Shown here piece after piece: positions 16,867 to 25,007 of a stretch of DNA of 37,832 nt (the stretch's first letter is position 1; every line of letters starts with the position of its first letter). The notes under the pieces are model-generated. The model saw only the letters and a list, made by a program, of their open reading frames with translations, was not told the DNA's origin and did not search any database. This stretch comes from Verrucomicrobiota bacterium (lineage in GTDB: Bacteria > Verrucomicrobiota > Verrucomicrobiia > Limisphaerales > UBA1096): assembly GCA_014382705.1 (NCBI GenBank), contig JACNJE010000096.1, forward strand, positions 1 through 37,832. Reading direction: 5' to 3'. The position numbers and the translations under genes were made by a program.

Positions 16867-18078
16867 TCACACCCGGAAAAGCACGCTTTCGCGGTTGAAC
16901 CATTTTGCGCAAAAAAACAGCAGGCCGCCCGCGATCACGGTGCTGGAGGCGAATATGGCCAGCAGCATGGTATAATCCATCGTGCCCTTGAGCAGCTCCT
17001 TCATCGCCAGCGAGACGTTGGTGACCGGCACCCACGCCCAGAACCCGTTCAGCTCCACGCCGGGCAGCAGGGCGAGCACGGCCGGGACGATCAGCACGAT
17101 GCCGAACGGCGAGATCAGCGTGGAGGCCTCGGCGGAGTTCCTCGCAAAAATGGAGACGCTCAACAGCAGGGCGGCGAACATGGCCGCGACCGGGATCAGC
17201 ATCAGCGCCAGCAAAACCAAGTCCAGCGTGTCGATCGAGCCAATGAGCGAGCCGAGCACCCCGCGGAACTGCCCCGCCTTGATGGCCAGCCAGGTCCCGA
17301 CGCTCGCCAGATTCAGCAACACGGCGATGATCCCGCCGCAAAACACCGCGAGGAATTTCCCGATCACAAGCTGATGCCGCGGGATCGGCGCCAGCAGCAA
17401 CGTCTCCAGCGTGCCGCGCTCCTTTTCACCAGCGCCAAGGTGGATCGCCGGGTACACCACGCCCATGAAACAAAATGCGATGAAAAAATAAGGCACCATC
17501 CCGCCGATCCGGTCGCCGATGACCTCCCGCATGTTGCCGGTGCCCTTCTCCTCCAGCCGGACCGGCTCGAGCACAGCTCTCCGTTCCCGGCTCGATGACA
17601 CGCCGAGCTCGGCCAAGCGGGCGGCGGTCAACTCCTCATTGTAGTCCCCGACCACGTCCTTGACGCGTTCCTCGACCTTGCTGCCGGCCGATGCGTTGTC
17701 AAAATGAAATTCGATCGTCGCCTGTTCCTGCCCGCTCAACCGGTCTGCGGCCTGCTCCGGGATCACCAGGCCAAAGTCGATCCTGTCCCCGCGAATCGCC
17801 CCGGCGAGCTCGTCGGGTGAGCCGAGCGAAACGTTTTTGAAGCCGCTGTCTGTCTCGAAGGCCCTGGCCAGCTCCGGCGCATGCTCGGCACCGAATACGA
17901 CGTACTCGAGCACCTCGGTCCGGGCTTCCTGCTCCTTCTTCATTACGAACCCGATCAGCAGGTTCAGCAGCAGCGGCACGGCCACGATCGGCAGGACAAT
18001 CATCAGCAGCAGCGTCTTGCGATCCCGCAGGATGTCCCGCATCTCCTTGAAAAAAACGATTCGGAATCCTGCCTTCAT
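16867..18078 (-). CDS. ABC-2-type permease, NatB-like
   Basis: 403 residues. N-terminal membrane helix after a cytoplasmic KEMRDILRDRKTLLLMIVLPI, the start typical of NatB/ABC-2 permeases. A ~170-residue extracytoplasmic loop follows, then a cluster of helices (PYFFIAFCFMGVVYPAIHLGAGEKERGTLETLLLAPI carries the ABC-2 signature, then FLAVFCGGIIAVLLN and others). In Bacillus the relative exports sodium; other members export varied substrates, so the cargo is open. The start overlaps the ATPase gene stop by ATGA, giving a coupled NatA-NatB operon. Confidence 0.88.
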   Translation of the reverse strand: MKAGFRIVFFKEMRDILRDRKTLLLMIVLPIVAVPLLLNLLIGFVMKKEQEARTEVLEYVVFGAEHAPELARAFETDSGFKNVSLGSPDELAGAIRGDRIDFGLVIPEQAADRLSGQEQATIEFHFDNASAGSKVEERVKDVVGDYNEELTAARLAELGVSSSRERRAVLEPVRLEEKGTGNMREVIGDRIGGMVPYFFIAFCFMGVVYPAIHLGAGEKERGTLETLLLAPIPRHQLVIGKFLAVFCGGIIAVLLNLASVGTWLAIKAGQFRGVLGSLIGSIDTLDLVLLALMLIPVAAMFAALLLSVSIFARNSAEASTLISPFGIVLIVPAVLALLPGVELNGFWAWVPVTNVSLAMKELLKGTMDYTMLLAIFASSTVIAGGLLFFCAKWFNRESVLFRV

Positions 18079-18866
18079 TGCGTCTCCTCCGTTTTTGGCC
18101 GGATCAGCTTCAGGAACGCCTTGTCCAAAAACGACTCACCGGTTTGCGAACGCATCGCATCGACGCCCCCCTCGAAGCAGAGTCTGCCCTCGTGAAGGAT
18201 GGCCACCCCGTCGCACAACTGATCCACCTCGTCCATGTGATGCGTGGAAAACAGCACCGTCCGTCCCTCCTCCCGGCAGTCGGTCACGACTTTTAGCACC
18301 GACTCCGCAGCGGCCACGTCCAGGCCGGTCGTCAACTCGTCGAAGAGCAGGATTTCCGGGTCATGAACCAGCGCCCGGGCGATGGAAACCTTCTGCCGCA
18401 TGCCGGAGGAGAGGGTCTCGTTGCGCTGGTCGAGGAACCGGCTCATGTCCAGCCTCCCCGCCAGCGACCCGATGCGCTCGTCGAGCGCGGCGGCAGCTAT
18501 GCCGTGAAGCTTGCCGTAATAGCGCAGCATCTCGCGGGCAGTCAGCCGGCCGTAGAGCCCGGTGTTGCCAGAGACAAACCCGATGCGTTTCCGAATCTCC
18601 AACGGGTGCCGGGTGAGGTCTTCGCCGTCGCACAGCACGACGCCCGAGGCGGGCTTGAGCGAACTGGAGAGAATGCGCAGCAGCGTGGTCTTGCCTGCGC
18701 CGTTTTGGCCAAGCAGGCCAAGCACCTGCCCGCGTTGCACCCCGAGATCGACGCCGTCCAGCGCATGAAACCACCGGCCCCTTTCCCGGGGATCCGGCTG
18801 GTCTGCCCTGGCCCGTTTCTTACGGGCTAAGCGGAAGGTTTTCGTGAGTGAGCAAACCTGAAGCAT
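18075..18866 (-). CDS. ABC transporter ATP-binding protein, NatA-like
   Basis: 263 residues from ATG 18866 (an upstream TTG adds one residue and is less likely). Walker A is GQNGAGKT (53-60), the signature is LSSGM (152-156, in place of LSGGQ), Walker B is ILLFDE (172-177), the D-loop is TTGLD and the switch is THH. The insert RKKRARADQPDPRERGRW near residue 15-32 is common in NatA-type ATPases. It powers the NatB-like permease encoded just downstream. TTGGCCAA at 18705 here encodes Walker A-adjacent LLGQNG and may be ordinary family conservation. Confidence 0.93.
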   Translation of the reverse strand: MLQVCSLTKTFRLARKKRARADQPDPRERGRWFHALDGVDLGVQRGQVLGLLGQNGAGKTTLLRILSSSLKPASGVVLCDGEDLTRHPLEIRKRIGFVSGNTGLYGRLTAREMLRYYGKLHGIAAAALDERIGSLAGRLDMSRFLDQRNETLSSGMRQKVSIARALVHDPEILLFDELTTGLDVAAAESVLKVVTDCREEGRTVLFSTHHMDEVDQLCDGVAILHEGRLCFEGGVDAMRSQTGESFLDKAFLKLIRPKTEETQ

Positions 18867-18869
18867 CAA

Positions 18870-18905
18870 TGGGGTTTAATTATATATTACGAAGCTATAC
18901 AAGGC
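18870..18905 (-). promoter_or_regulatory. AT-rich putative promoter of the NatAB operon
   Basis: A short AT-rich block in otherwise GC-rich DNA, containing TATAAT on the minus strand (18884-18879). It is so close to the ATG at 18866 that the leader would be under 10 nt. No convincing -35 box is seen. Confidence 0.25.
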
Positions 18906-18911
18906 ATCCCC

Positions 18912-18930
18912 ACTTGGCCAAGCGCTTGGC
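18912..18930. repeat. Doubled palindrome downstream of the aldehyde dehydrogenase
   Basis: ACTTGGCCAAGCGCTTGGC runs right up to the dehydrogenase stop codon (minus strand, 18930-18932). It belongs to the TTGGCCAA family in its overlapping double form. Confidence 0.6.
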
Positions 18931-20375
18931 TACCGGCTGCAGTGGCGCTGCAGGCGCTCGTCGGGAGTCTGGTAGGCGCGGGCGCGGAAGAGGAAATCGA
19001 CGATGCTGCCTTCGTGCGGCTGGAGCCAGTTGAGCGCGATGGTCGGGATGGCGCCGATGTTGAGGCGGTCGATGTTGGTGGCATCGGTGAGTTGCGCGGC
19101 CCACGCCTCGTCATGGGTGATGGCGGAGGCGACGAGGGTGCCGCCGATTTTTTCGATCATCTGTTCCTGCGGGCATTTCACGACGGTGGTGAAGGGGAAC
19201 ATGTACTCGGTGTTCGCCATCTTCAGGTTCGGCGAATCGCAGTGGAGAATGGTCGGGCGGATGTAATCGCACCGCTCCAATTGCTCGAGACGCGCGCCGT
19301 GCTTTTCGGTGACGTGCGTGGTGCCGTTCTCTTGGCAGCCTTCCTCGATCATCCCCCAAATCGCCTCGGCTTGGCCGGGGACGGTGAAGGCGGCGAGGCC
19401 GGCCTCGGGGTCGGTGGGGTCTTTCACCTCGTACGGGCCGACGCGTTCGGCGAGCGCTTCAGCGATTTCTTCGGTGTGCCGCGAGGCCCACACACCGGAA
19501 CAATTGATGCAGCCGCGGCCGCTGTTCTTGAAAATGCTGTCTGCCATCAAATCGAGATAGTCTTCCCACTGGTCAACGATGTCGTCACCCAGCAAAATCT
19601 TGCTGTAGCCTGGGCCGTGCACCTGCACCTGCTCGTTGCCGGAATAATTTTTGACCGTTTGCGTGCTGCCAAAAATCATCACGCGTCCGCAGCGCGAAAC
19701 CGTCTCCGCACCCATATCACCGCCGCCGGGATAAATGCCGATGGCTTCCTTGGGCACGCCAGCCTCGGTGAAGGCGGCGAACATGCGGTACGGTGTCCAC
19801 GGCTCCTGCGGGCCGGGCTTGAGCACGAGGCCGATCTGCATCGGGATGACCGGCATCCATAATGTGTGAACGCCGGGAGAGTTGCTGGGCAGTACCATGC
19901 CGAGCACGGGCGACTGCGCCTGATAGCTCACCGGCACGCCGCGCTCCTCCACGCCGAAGCCGCGCTCGAGAATCTCCAAATCCAGCCCGCGCGTGAGGGC
20001 ATCAAAAATCTGATCCATGTTGTTCAACACGAAGTGGTTTTTCTCCATGTTGAATTTGCACATATGCTCCGGGAGGCCGGTGGAGGCGGACTGTTGCCGG
20101 GCGAAATCGTCGGGCGACTGCTCGCCGTCGCCGAGGGGCAGGGTGGCGTTGAGGTACAGGTCGCCGGCCTTTTTCATTATCTCAATGAGATCCTTGATCG
20201 GAATCTCACGCAGCGCCTCGCGGGCGCGATTGGCCTTGCGCATATCGCGTGCGAGCAGGCCGGGATTGGCCTGGCCCACCTTGGCCAACACCTCGCCGGT
20301 GCGGTGATGGATGACCTCGTCAGTCTCAAGGCTTTCGTATGGTTCGCCCCAGCGTAATACAGGAATGTTCAGCAT
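18930..20375 (-). CDS. Aldehyde dehydrogenase-superfamily protein (acyl reductase-like)
   Basis: 481 residues. Aldehyde dehydrogenase fold: cofactor-binding region SPVLGMVLPSNSPGVH and LVLKPGPQEPWTPY, then NSGRGCINCSGVWASRH with candidate catalytic cysteine C289 (and C292), and C-terminal MFPFTTVV and RLNIGAIPT. The N-terminal ~140 residues differ from classical enzymes, and the HGPGYSKILL block recalls the LuxC acyl reductase group. It is coded 26 bp after a LuxE/PaaK-like acyl-activating protein, so the pair may reduce an activated acyl group to an aldehyde. That is inference. Substrate and cofactor are not evident. Confidence 0.82.
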   Translation of the reverse strand: MLNIPVLRWGEPYESLETDEVIHHRTGEVLAKVGQANPGLLARDMRKANRAREALREIPIKDLIEIMKKAGDLYLNATLPLGDGEQSPDDFARQQSASTGLPEHMCKFNMEKNHFVLNNMDQIFDALTRGLDLEILERGFGVEERGVPVSYQAQSPVLGMVLPSNSPGVHTLWMPVIPMQIGLVLKPGPQEPWTPYRMFAAFTEAGVPKEAIGIYPGGGDMGAETVSRCGRVMIFGSTQTVKNYSGNEQVQVHGPGYSKILLGDDIVDQWEDYLDLMADSIFKNSGRGCINCSGVWASRHTEEIAEALAERVGPYEVKDPTDPEAGLAAFTVPGQAEAIWGMIEEGCQENGTTHVTEKHGARLEQLERCDYIRPTILHCDSPNLKMANTEYMFPFTTVVKCPQEQMIEKIGGTLVASAITHDEAWAAQLTDATNIDRLNIGAIPTIALNWLQPHEGSIVDFLFRARAYQTPDERLQRHCSR

Positions 20376-20384
20376 GAAAAAATG

Positions 20385-20400
20385 TTGGTCAACCGCTTGG
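20385..20400. repeat. Degenerate doubled palindrome downstream of the LuxE-like gene
   Basis: TTGGTCAACCGCTTGG lies just before the LuxE-like stop (minus strand, 20402) and differs from TTGGCCAAGCGCTTGG at two positions. It looks like a decayed family member at the same 3'-end position as elsewhere. Confidence 0.4.
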
Positions 20401-20401
20401 T

Positions 20402-21493
20402 TTAGTAGACGCCCTCGACGATTTTCTTCTGCATTGCGCCGAAGGGCCGGACCTCAGCCACGCCATCCCACGGGTACAGCTCGATGGGCGGCCGGCGGAT
20501 AGCCTCGTCGCGCTCGAGGAAGCGCGGCATGAAAAACTCCTTCGTTAATGTGGTCAGTTCGACGCGGCCCCATTCCTCGTATTCGACGAGGTCATCGGTG
20601 TCGGGATTGACGACTCGCAACGCGGCCCGCGGCTGGGGCGCGTGATATGTGATTGAAAACTTGTCCTCCGGAGTAAACGGCTTGTGCTTGGCCAAGCCCA
20701 TCAGCGTGTTGCCATAGGTGGGCTTGAAACCAATCTTATTCTCGAGCAGTTCCTCCACGAGGAACCGCGTGTATTGCGGATCCATCGTGGTGCCGCCGCA
20801 GAACACGCCGCGGATGCCGGCCTCATACAGGCTGCTTCCCTCGTCCTCGAGCCGCTCGGCGATGGATTCCAGCAGTTTCGGCGTGGTGAACAGCGCGCTT
20901 ACCTCACGGTGCTTCATGATCGTCGTGGCCTGATCGACCACATGCTCCATGTACGCCTTGGCCTGGTCAAACTGCTTATCGGCGATCAGCCGCTTGACCC
21001 AGCGCGGATCGAGATCGACGAAGTAACAGGAGCAGCCGCGCACGTTCGCCAAGTGCTCGATCGAGAGCCGCAGTCGCCTTGGCCCGGTTGGCCCGACCAT
21101 CAGCCAGTAATGGTCTCGGGGGAATTCCTTGTCGTCCAGCGAATCTGAAAACTCACTGTAATCCACCTTGTAATCGTTCCAGCCGATGCGCTGCTTGGGC
21201 ATCCCGGTAGTCCCACCGGTCTCGAAGATATTGAACGGTTGCCCCTTGAATTCCTGTGGCACCCACACCTCCGGCTGCTTATCACGCAGCCACTCGTCCT
21301 GAAAGTGGGGGAATTTTGCGATGATGTCGTCGAAGCACTTGATCTCCTCGGCCGGATTCCAGCCCGCCTCCTTGGCCCAGTCGAGCCAGAATGGGCAGCC
21401 GGTCTCGGGCGAAAAATGCCACTTCACAATCTCCACGGCGTGCGCATCCAGCGCCGCCCGTGCCTCCTGAATGGGTTGGGTCAAATCAGCCAT
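20402..21493 (-). CDS. LuxE/PaaK-like acyl-activating (AMP-forming) protein
   Basis: 363 residues. Adenylate-forming signature NIFETGGTTGMPK (about residues 88-100), as in acyl-protein synthetase LuxE and phenylacetate-CoA ligase PaaK, followed by WLMVGPTGPRR, GVFCGGTTMDP and PTYGNTLMG in the expected order. It is shorter than PaaK (about 430) and close to LuxE in size. No C-terminal catalytic lysine motif is obvious. It presumably activates a carboxylic acid as an adenylate and passes the acyl group on. Order on the minus strand is symporter, this gene, then the dehydrogenase, all close enough for one transcript. Confidence 0.75.
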   Translation of the reverse strand: MADLTQPIQEARAALDAHAVEIVKWHFSPETGCPFWLDWAKEAGWNPAEEIKCFDDIIAKFPHFQDEWLRDKQPEVWVPQEFKGQPFNIFETGGTTGMPKQRIGWNDYKVDYSEFSDSLDDKEFPRDHYWLMVGPTGPRRLRLSIEHLANVRGCSCYFVDLDPRWVKRLIADKQFDQAKAYMEHVVDQATTIMKHREVSALFTTPKLLESIAERLEDEGSSLYEAGIRGVFCGGTTMDPQYTRFLVEELLENKIGFKPTYGNTLMGLAKHKPFTPEDKFSITYHAPQPRAALRVVNPDTDDLVEYEEWGRVELTTLTKEFFMPRFLERDEAIRRPPIELYPWDGVAEVRPFGAMQKKIVEGVY

Positions 21494-21517
21494 TAAAATG
21501 TAGTCTCGTCGATGACG

Positions 21518-21529
21518 GCTTGGCCAAGC
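21518..21529. repeat. TTGGCCAA palindrome downstream of the symporter gene
   Basis: GCTTGGCCAAGC, a perfect 12-bp palindrome in the 40-bp gap, five bases after the symporter stop codon (minus strand). Confidence 0.65.
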
Positions 21530-21533
21530 AAGA

Positions 21534-23138
21534 TCAGCCGTTAGCCGGGAAAAACTTGTCGATCGTGTCGCGGCTGGGCGGCCGGGTAGCCAGTGACACG
21601 CCCACGAGAGCCACCACCGAGGCCAGGCAAATGAAGGTCACCGGCATAACGCCAGCAATAAGGTACTCGCCATGCTCCTTTACCCCAAACCACTGCTCGC
21701 CAACCTCGCGGCCAAGCGCATCGTAAATAAACAGCGACCACGTCACCGCCGTCGCTATTACGCTGGCGATGACTCCGGCCTTGGTCACTCGCTTCCAGTA
21801 CACGGCAGCAAAGGCGATCGGGAACAACGCCGAAAACCCGCTGAAACACCAGACGCCCAAGTTGAACACATTCTGCGGTTTGAAAATCGAGATCGCATAG
21901 GTGATTAACACGATAAGCACGATGAAGCCTCGGCCGAGCCAGACTTTCTGCCGGTCGCTGACCTCCCCCTTTAGCGGCACAACGAAGTCGTTGGTGAACA
22001 TGCTGCCGATGCAGACGAACTGCGAGTCGAGCGAACTCATGATCGCCGCCAGCACCCCGGCAGAAAAAAGGCCGATCAGCAGCGGGCTGCTATTCATGAA
22101 CGTCTTCACCATGGCACTGAGCACCGCGTTCGGATTCGGATCGCCGTTGGGCGGCGGCACAACAAGCTCCTTGGCCTCGTAAAGGCCGGCGGCCCAGATG
22201 CCGATCAGGATGCACGGCACCCAGACGATCATGATGCAGATCGGATGGGCGATGACCGTCAGCCGGAACGACTTGGCGCTCCTGGCCGTCAGCCAATGCT
22301 GAAAGAGGTGCGGGAACATCCCGACACTCAACGGCACCAGCATGTAGCTCATGAAATGCGCCGGGGTCATCAACCCCTCGCGCGAAAGTTTTTCCGGTGC
22401 GTTGGCCAGTGCCTTTTCAGAAGCGGCAGCCGGTCCGCCGAGAGCATCCGCAATCACGTAGAATCCAACCAAGCCCATGATCATGAAGACGATGGTTTGG
22501 AAGGTGTTCGCCCAGGCAGCAGAGCGCACCCCGCCAAAGAAGACGTAAAACAGCACCACCACACAAATGACCAACCCGGATAACCATTCGGGAATTGCTC
22601 CGGCCGCAAATGTTCCTGGAAACATTCCAACGGTTACACCGAAAATATATTTTCCCGCACCCATCAAACCCACCAACAGGTAGGGGATTATGAGTCCAAC
22701 CAGTATGGGGAACATGAGATAGCCTACACCTTTGGACTCGAATCGGTCGCGGAAAAATTGGATCTGCGTCACGTAGCCGTATTTTTTGCCGAAGCTCCAC
22801 ATCCGGATGCCGACGAGAAAAAAACAGGCAGCGTGAATCAGCCCGGAACTGGAGGCCATCAACCCGTACGTGCCGATGCCAAGGCTGAACGCCTTGCCGG
22901 TGGAGCCCACCAGCGCGAACGCGGTCATCGTCGTGCCGAACACGCTCATCAACAGCATGAACGGCCCGATCGACTGGCTGGCCACGAAGAAATCCTTGCT
23001 CGACCCGCGGAAGAGCCGGCTCGAGATCAAGCCCAGCGCAAACAGCAGGCACATATAGAGGCAGATCACGACGAGCGGCGTGCGCGACGCCGGCGCGGCC
23101 GCTTGGCCAAGCGCAATCAGCGGGGTGAGGCCGCTCAT
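21534..23138 (-). CDS. Sodium:solute symporter (SSS family)
   Basis: 534 residues with about 13 membrane helices. SSS hallmarks: SSKDFFVASQSIGPFMLLMSVFGTTMTAFALVGSTG near the N-terminus, then a GLIIPYLLVGLMGAGKYI helix, FFGGVRSAAWANTFQT (family signature) and AAIMSSLDSQFVCIGSMFTNDF. It imports an organic solute with sodium; the solute is not predictable. It overlaps the upstream DUF3311 gene by ATGA. The N-terminus before the first helix includes IALGQAAAPA, coded by a palindrome core at 23103. Confidence 0.93.
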   Translation of the reverse strand: MSGLTPLIALGQAAAPASRTPLVVICLYMCLLFALGLISSRLFRGSSKDFFVASQSIGPFMLLMSVFGTTMTAFALVGSTGKAFSLGIGTYGLMASSSGLIHAACFFLVGIRMWSFGKKYGYVTQIQFFRDRFESKGVGYLMFPILVGLIIPYLLVGLMGAGKYIFGVTVGMFPGTFAAGAIPEWLSGLVICVVVLFYVFFGGVRSAAWANTFQTIVFMIMGLVGFYVIADALGGPAAASEKALANAPEKLSREGLMTPAHFMSYMLVPLSVGMFPHLFQHWLTARSAKSFRLTVIAHPICIMIVWVPCILIGIWAAGLYEAKELVVPPPNGDPNPNAVLSAMVKTFMNSSPLLIGLFSAGVLAAIMSSLDSQFVCIGSMFTNDFVVPLKGEVSDRQKVWLGRGFIVLIVLITYAISIFKPQNVFNLGVWCFSGFSALFPIAFAAVYWKRVTKAGVIASVIATAVTWSLFIYDALGREVGEQWFGVKEHGEYLIAGVMPVTFICLASVVALVGVSLATRPPSRDTIDKFFPANG

Positions 23139-23365
23139 TGGCCGCCCCCCGGTTCGTCAGCCGACTCGGCCCACCGCTCGATGTCGCTTGGCCAAGCCCA
23201 CTTCACGGCCATTGCCCAGACGCCGGCCGCCATGCAGGAATAGAGCGCGTGATAAAACAGGCCAAGCGGCATGAAGCCGAACACCAGCGAGTTGTCGTCC
23301 CACCACCAGACGTCTTGGTGGATGACGGCCAGCAGGATGATCAAGCCGAATACAACTTTTTTCAT
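23135..23365 (-). CDS. DUF3311-like small membrane protein, symporter partner
   Basis: 76 residues with two membrane helices (VVFGLIILLAVIHQDVWWW and LGLFYHALYSCMAAGVWAMAV). Small DUF3311 proteins are commonly encoded directly before SSS symporters and are thought to be accessory subunits. The HQDVWWWDD turn and the LP/MPLGLFYH start of helix two fit. It is translationally coupled to the symporter. The C-terminal AWPSDIERW is coded by a palindrome core at 23188, the only clear use of the AWPS frame in a real gene besides AWPRE at 25148. Confidence 0.82.
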   Translation of the reverse strand: MKKVVFGLIILLAVIHQDVWWWDDNSLVFGFMPLGLFYHALYSCMAAGVWAMAVKWAWPSDIERWAESADEPGGGQ

Positions 23366-23374
23366 GAAATGCGA

Positions 23375-23385
23375 TTGGCCAAGCG
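23375..23385. repeat. TTGGCCAA palindrome downstream of the first beta-propeller gene
   Basis: TTGGCCAAGCG lies in the 25-bp gap between the DUF3311 start and the propeller-gene stop (minus strand, 23391), again within 20 bp of a stop codon. Confidence 0.6.
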
Positions 23386-23390
23386 CCGGG

Positions 23391-24995
23391 TCACTTGGTT
23401 TTCGGTTGATCCGTGGTCGCCTTGGCGCGGGCCTCGTCGTGCAACGCGTAAAGGTGCGACTGGGTCGCCACGTATAAAATGCCGTTGGCCACGACCGGCG
23501 TGGAGTAGATCGGCGCCGGGAAATAGGTCTCGCTGAGCAACTTCATTTTTTTGTCGGAGGCCAGCACGACAAAGTCGCCGTCCTCATCACCCACATACAC
23601 CTTGCCATCGGCCACAAAGGTCGAGCCCCACATGTGCGCCTTCATGTCATATACCCAATGAAGTTTTCCGGTGTCGGCGTCGAGGCAGTGCACAAAGCCG
23701 GAAAAGTCGCCGACAAACAACAGCCCGTTGGCGGGGTCGATCGATACGGTGGAAATACTGCGCTTAATGCCCTTGTACGACCAGATCGTGCCGCTTTCGG
23801 TGATGTCCCCCTTCTTCGTGGGGTCTATGCAGACGAGGTGGCCGACGCCCTCGCCGTGCTCGGGATCCTGCCCGTGGGCCACGTACACGCGGCCATTGTA
23901 AAAGACCGGGGTGGAGTTGATTTCGTTCGGCCCCTCGGCAGCGGGGTATTTGATCGCCTTGCCATTCTCGTCCTTTTTGTACTCCGGCGGGTTGGAGTCG
24001 TACCACCAAATCTTGCGGAGAAAATCCAAGTCCTCGTCCTCGTCGTAAACTGGCTTCGGCTCGAAGGCGTAACAGATCCCGTCGCCGCCGCCGAAGAACA
24101 ACTGGCCCTTGCCGTTGACCACGCCGTAGGAGGGCGAACTCCATTGACCGTGAAAAATATTCGGCCCGATGCCGGCGTCATCCTCGCCCTTCAATTCACC
24201 GGTCTTGGCATCCAGCGCGATGAAGCTCGGCGAGAGCGGGGAGGGCACATTGGAGTGCGTCCAGTCCTGCCCGTTGGAGGTGCAGGCGTACACCATGCCG
24301 CCCACCACGATGACCGAGCAGTTCGATGCGTTGTGCGGGAACACGCCCAGCTCGTCCATCATGTCATATCGCCAAATGATGTCGCCGTCCTTCGGCCCGA
24401 GCTGGGCCGGTGGCTTGCCGGTGTCGAGATGCACATAAACGGCCTCGTCCCGGTACGGGCCGTCGTTGCCGTTGGCCAAGCCGTCGACGTCGAGGCAGAG
24501 CACCTCGCACCGGCTGCTGACCACGTACACACGATTGCCGACCACCGTCGGCGAAGAGAGCAGACCGAGGCTTTCCCAGTCGTTCACCTTGCCGGACTTG
24601 AGCTTGGGGATGACCAGCTGCCAGAGGAAGTCGCCGCTCTTTTCGTCGAGGCACAACAAGATACTGCGGTCGCCCTCGTGCTTCGGGTCGCGCATCGAGT
24701 CGTTGTTGGTGCCGACAAAAATCTTGCCGTTGGAGATGGTCGGGTTGCCGTAGCTTTGCGTGCCGAGCTTGGCCGCCCACTTGACGTTCTTGGCGGTGGA
24801 CAAATCCACCTCCTCGGTGCCCTGCTTGAAATCGCCCGGCTCGACCTTGTCCGGCAGGCCGGTGGCCCCGGCGGCGAACATATTGCGGCCCAATGTGTTA
24901 CCACCCCACTGCGGCCAATCCGCCGCATCGATGGCAGCGCTACTAAAAATAGTGGCGGCCAAGCCGGCCGCGATCACATTTCTCAAGTTTTTCAT
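23391..24995 (-). CDS. Secreted PQQ-like beta-propeller protein (534 residues)
   Basis: Signal peptide (MKNLRNVIAAGLAATIFSSAAIDAADW) and then the ADWPQWGGNTLGRN start common to exported PQQ-like propellers of Planctomycetota and Verrucomicrobiota. Blades repeat as x-G-x-hydrophobic-L/V-x-C-L-D-x-x-T/S-G: LLCLDEKSGDFLW, VLCLDVDGL, FIALDAKTGELKG, HCLDADTGKLHWVYD, with YGNPTISNGKIFVGT and STPVVANGILYVAT. No quinone-binding or haem motif is evident, so enzymatic activity is doubtful; a scaffold or binding role is equally likely. It follows the larger propeller gene by only 12 bp. Confidence 0.88.
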   Translation of the reverse strand: MKNLRNVIAAGLAATIFSSAAIDAADWPQWGGNTLGRNMFAAGATGLPDKVEPGDFKQGTEEVDLSTAKNVKWAAKLGTQSYGNPTISNGKIFVGTNNDSMRDPKHEGDRSILLCLDEKSGDFLWQLVIPKLKSGKVNDWESLGLLSSPTVVGNRVYVVSSRCEVLCLDVDGLANGNDGPYRDEAVYVHLDTGKPPAQLGPKDGDIIWRYDMMDELGVFPHNASNCSVIVVGGMVYACTSNGQDWTHSNVPSPLSPSFIALDAKTGELKGEDDAGIGPNIFHGQWSSPSYGVVNGKGQLFFGGGDGICYAFEPKPVYDEDEDLDFLRKIWWYDSNPPEYKKDENGKAIKYPAAEGPNEINSTPVFYNGRVYVAHGQDPEHGEGVGHLVCIDPTKKGDITESGTIWSYKGIKRSISTVSIDPANGLLFVGDFSGFVHCLDADTGKLHWVYDMKAHMWGSTFVADGKVYVGDEDGDFVVLASDKKMKLLSETYFPAPIYSTPVVANGILYVATQSHLYALHDEARAKATTDQPKTK

Positions 24996-25007
24996 TATCT
25001 GACTAAA

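Noticed and set aside
18705-18712. TTGGCCAA in the NatA Walker A region as an inserted motif
   Set aside because: It encodes LLGQNGAGK, normal family conservation, so it need not be a motif-driven change although it is counted in the total.
18930-21493. Bioluminescence lux operon
   Set aside because: Only LuxE- and LuxC-like relatives are present; no luciferase (LuxA/B) or LuxD-like gene is nearby.
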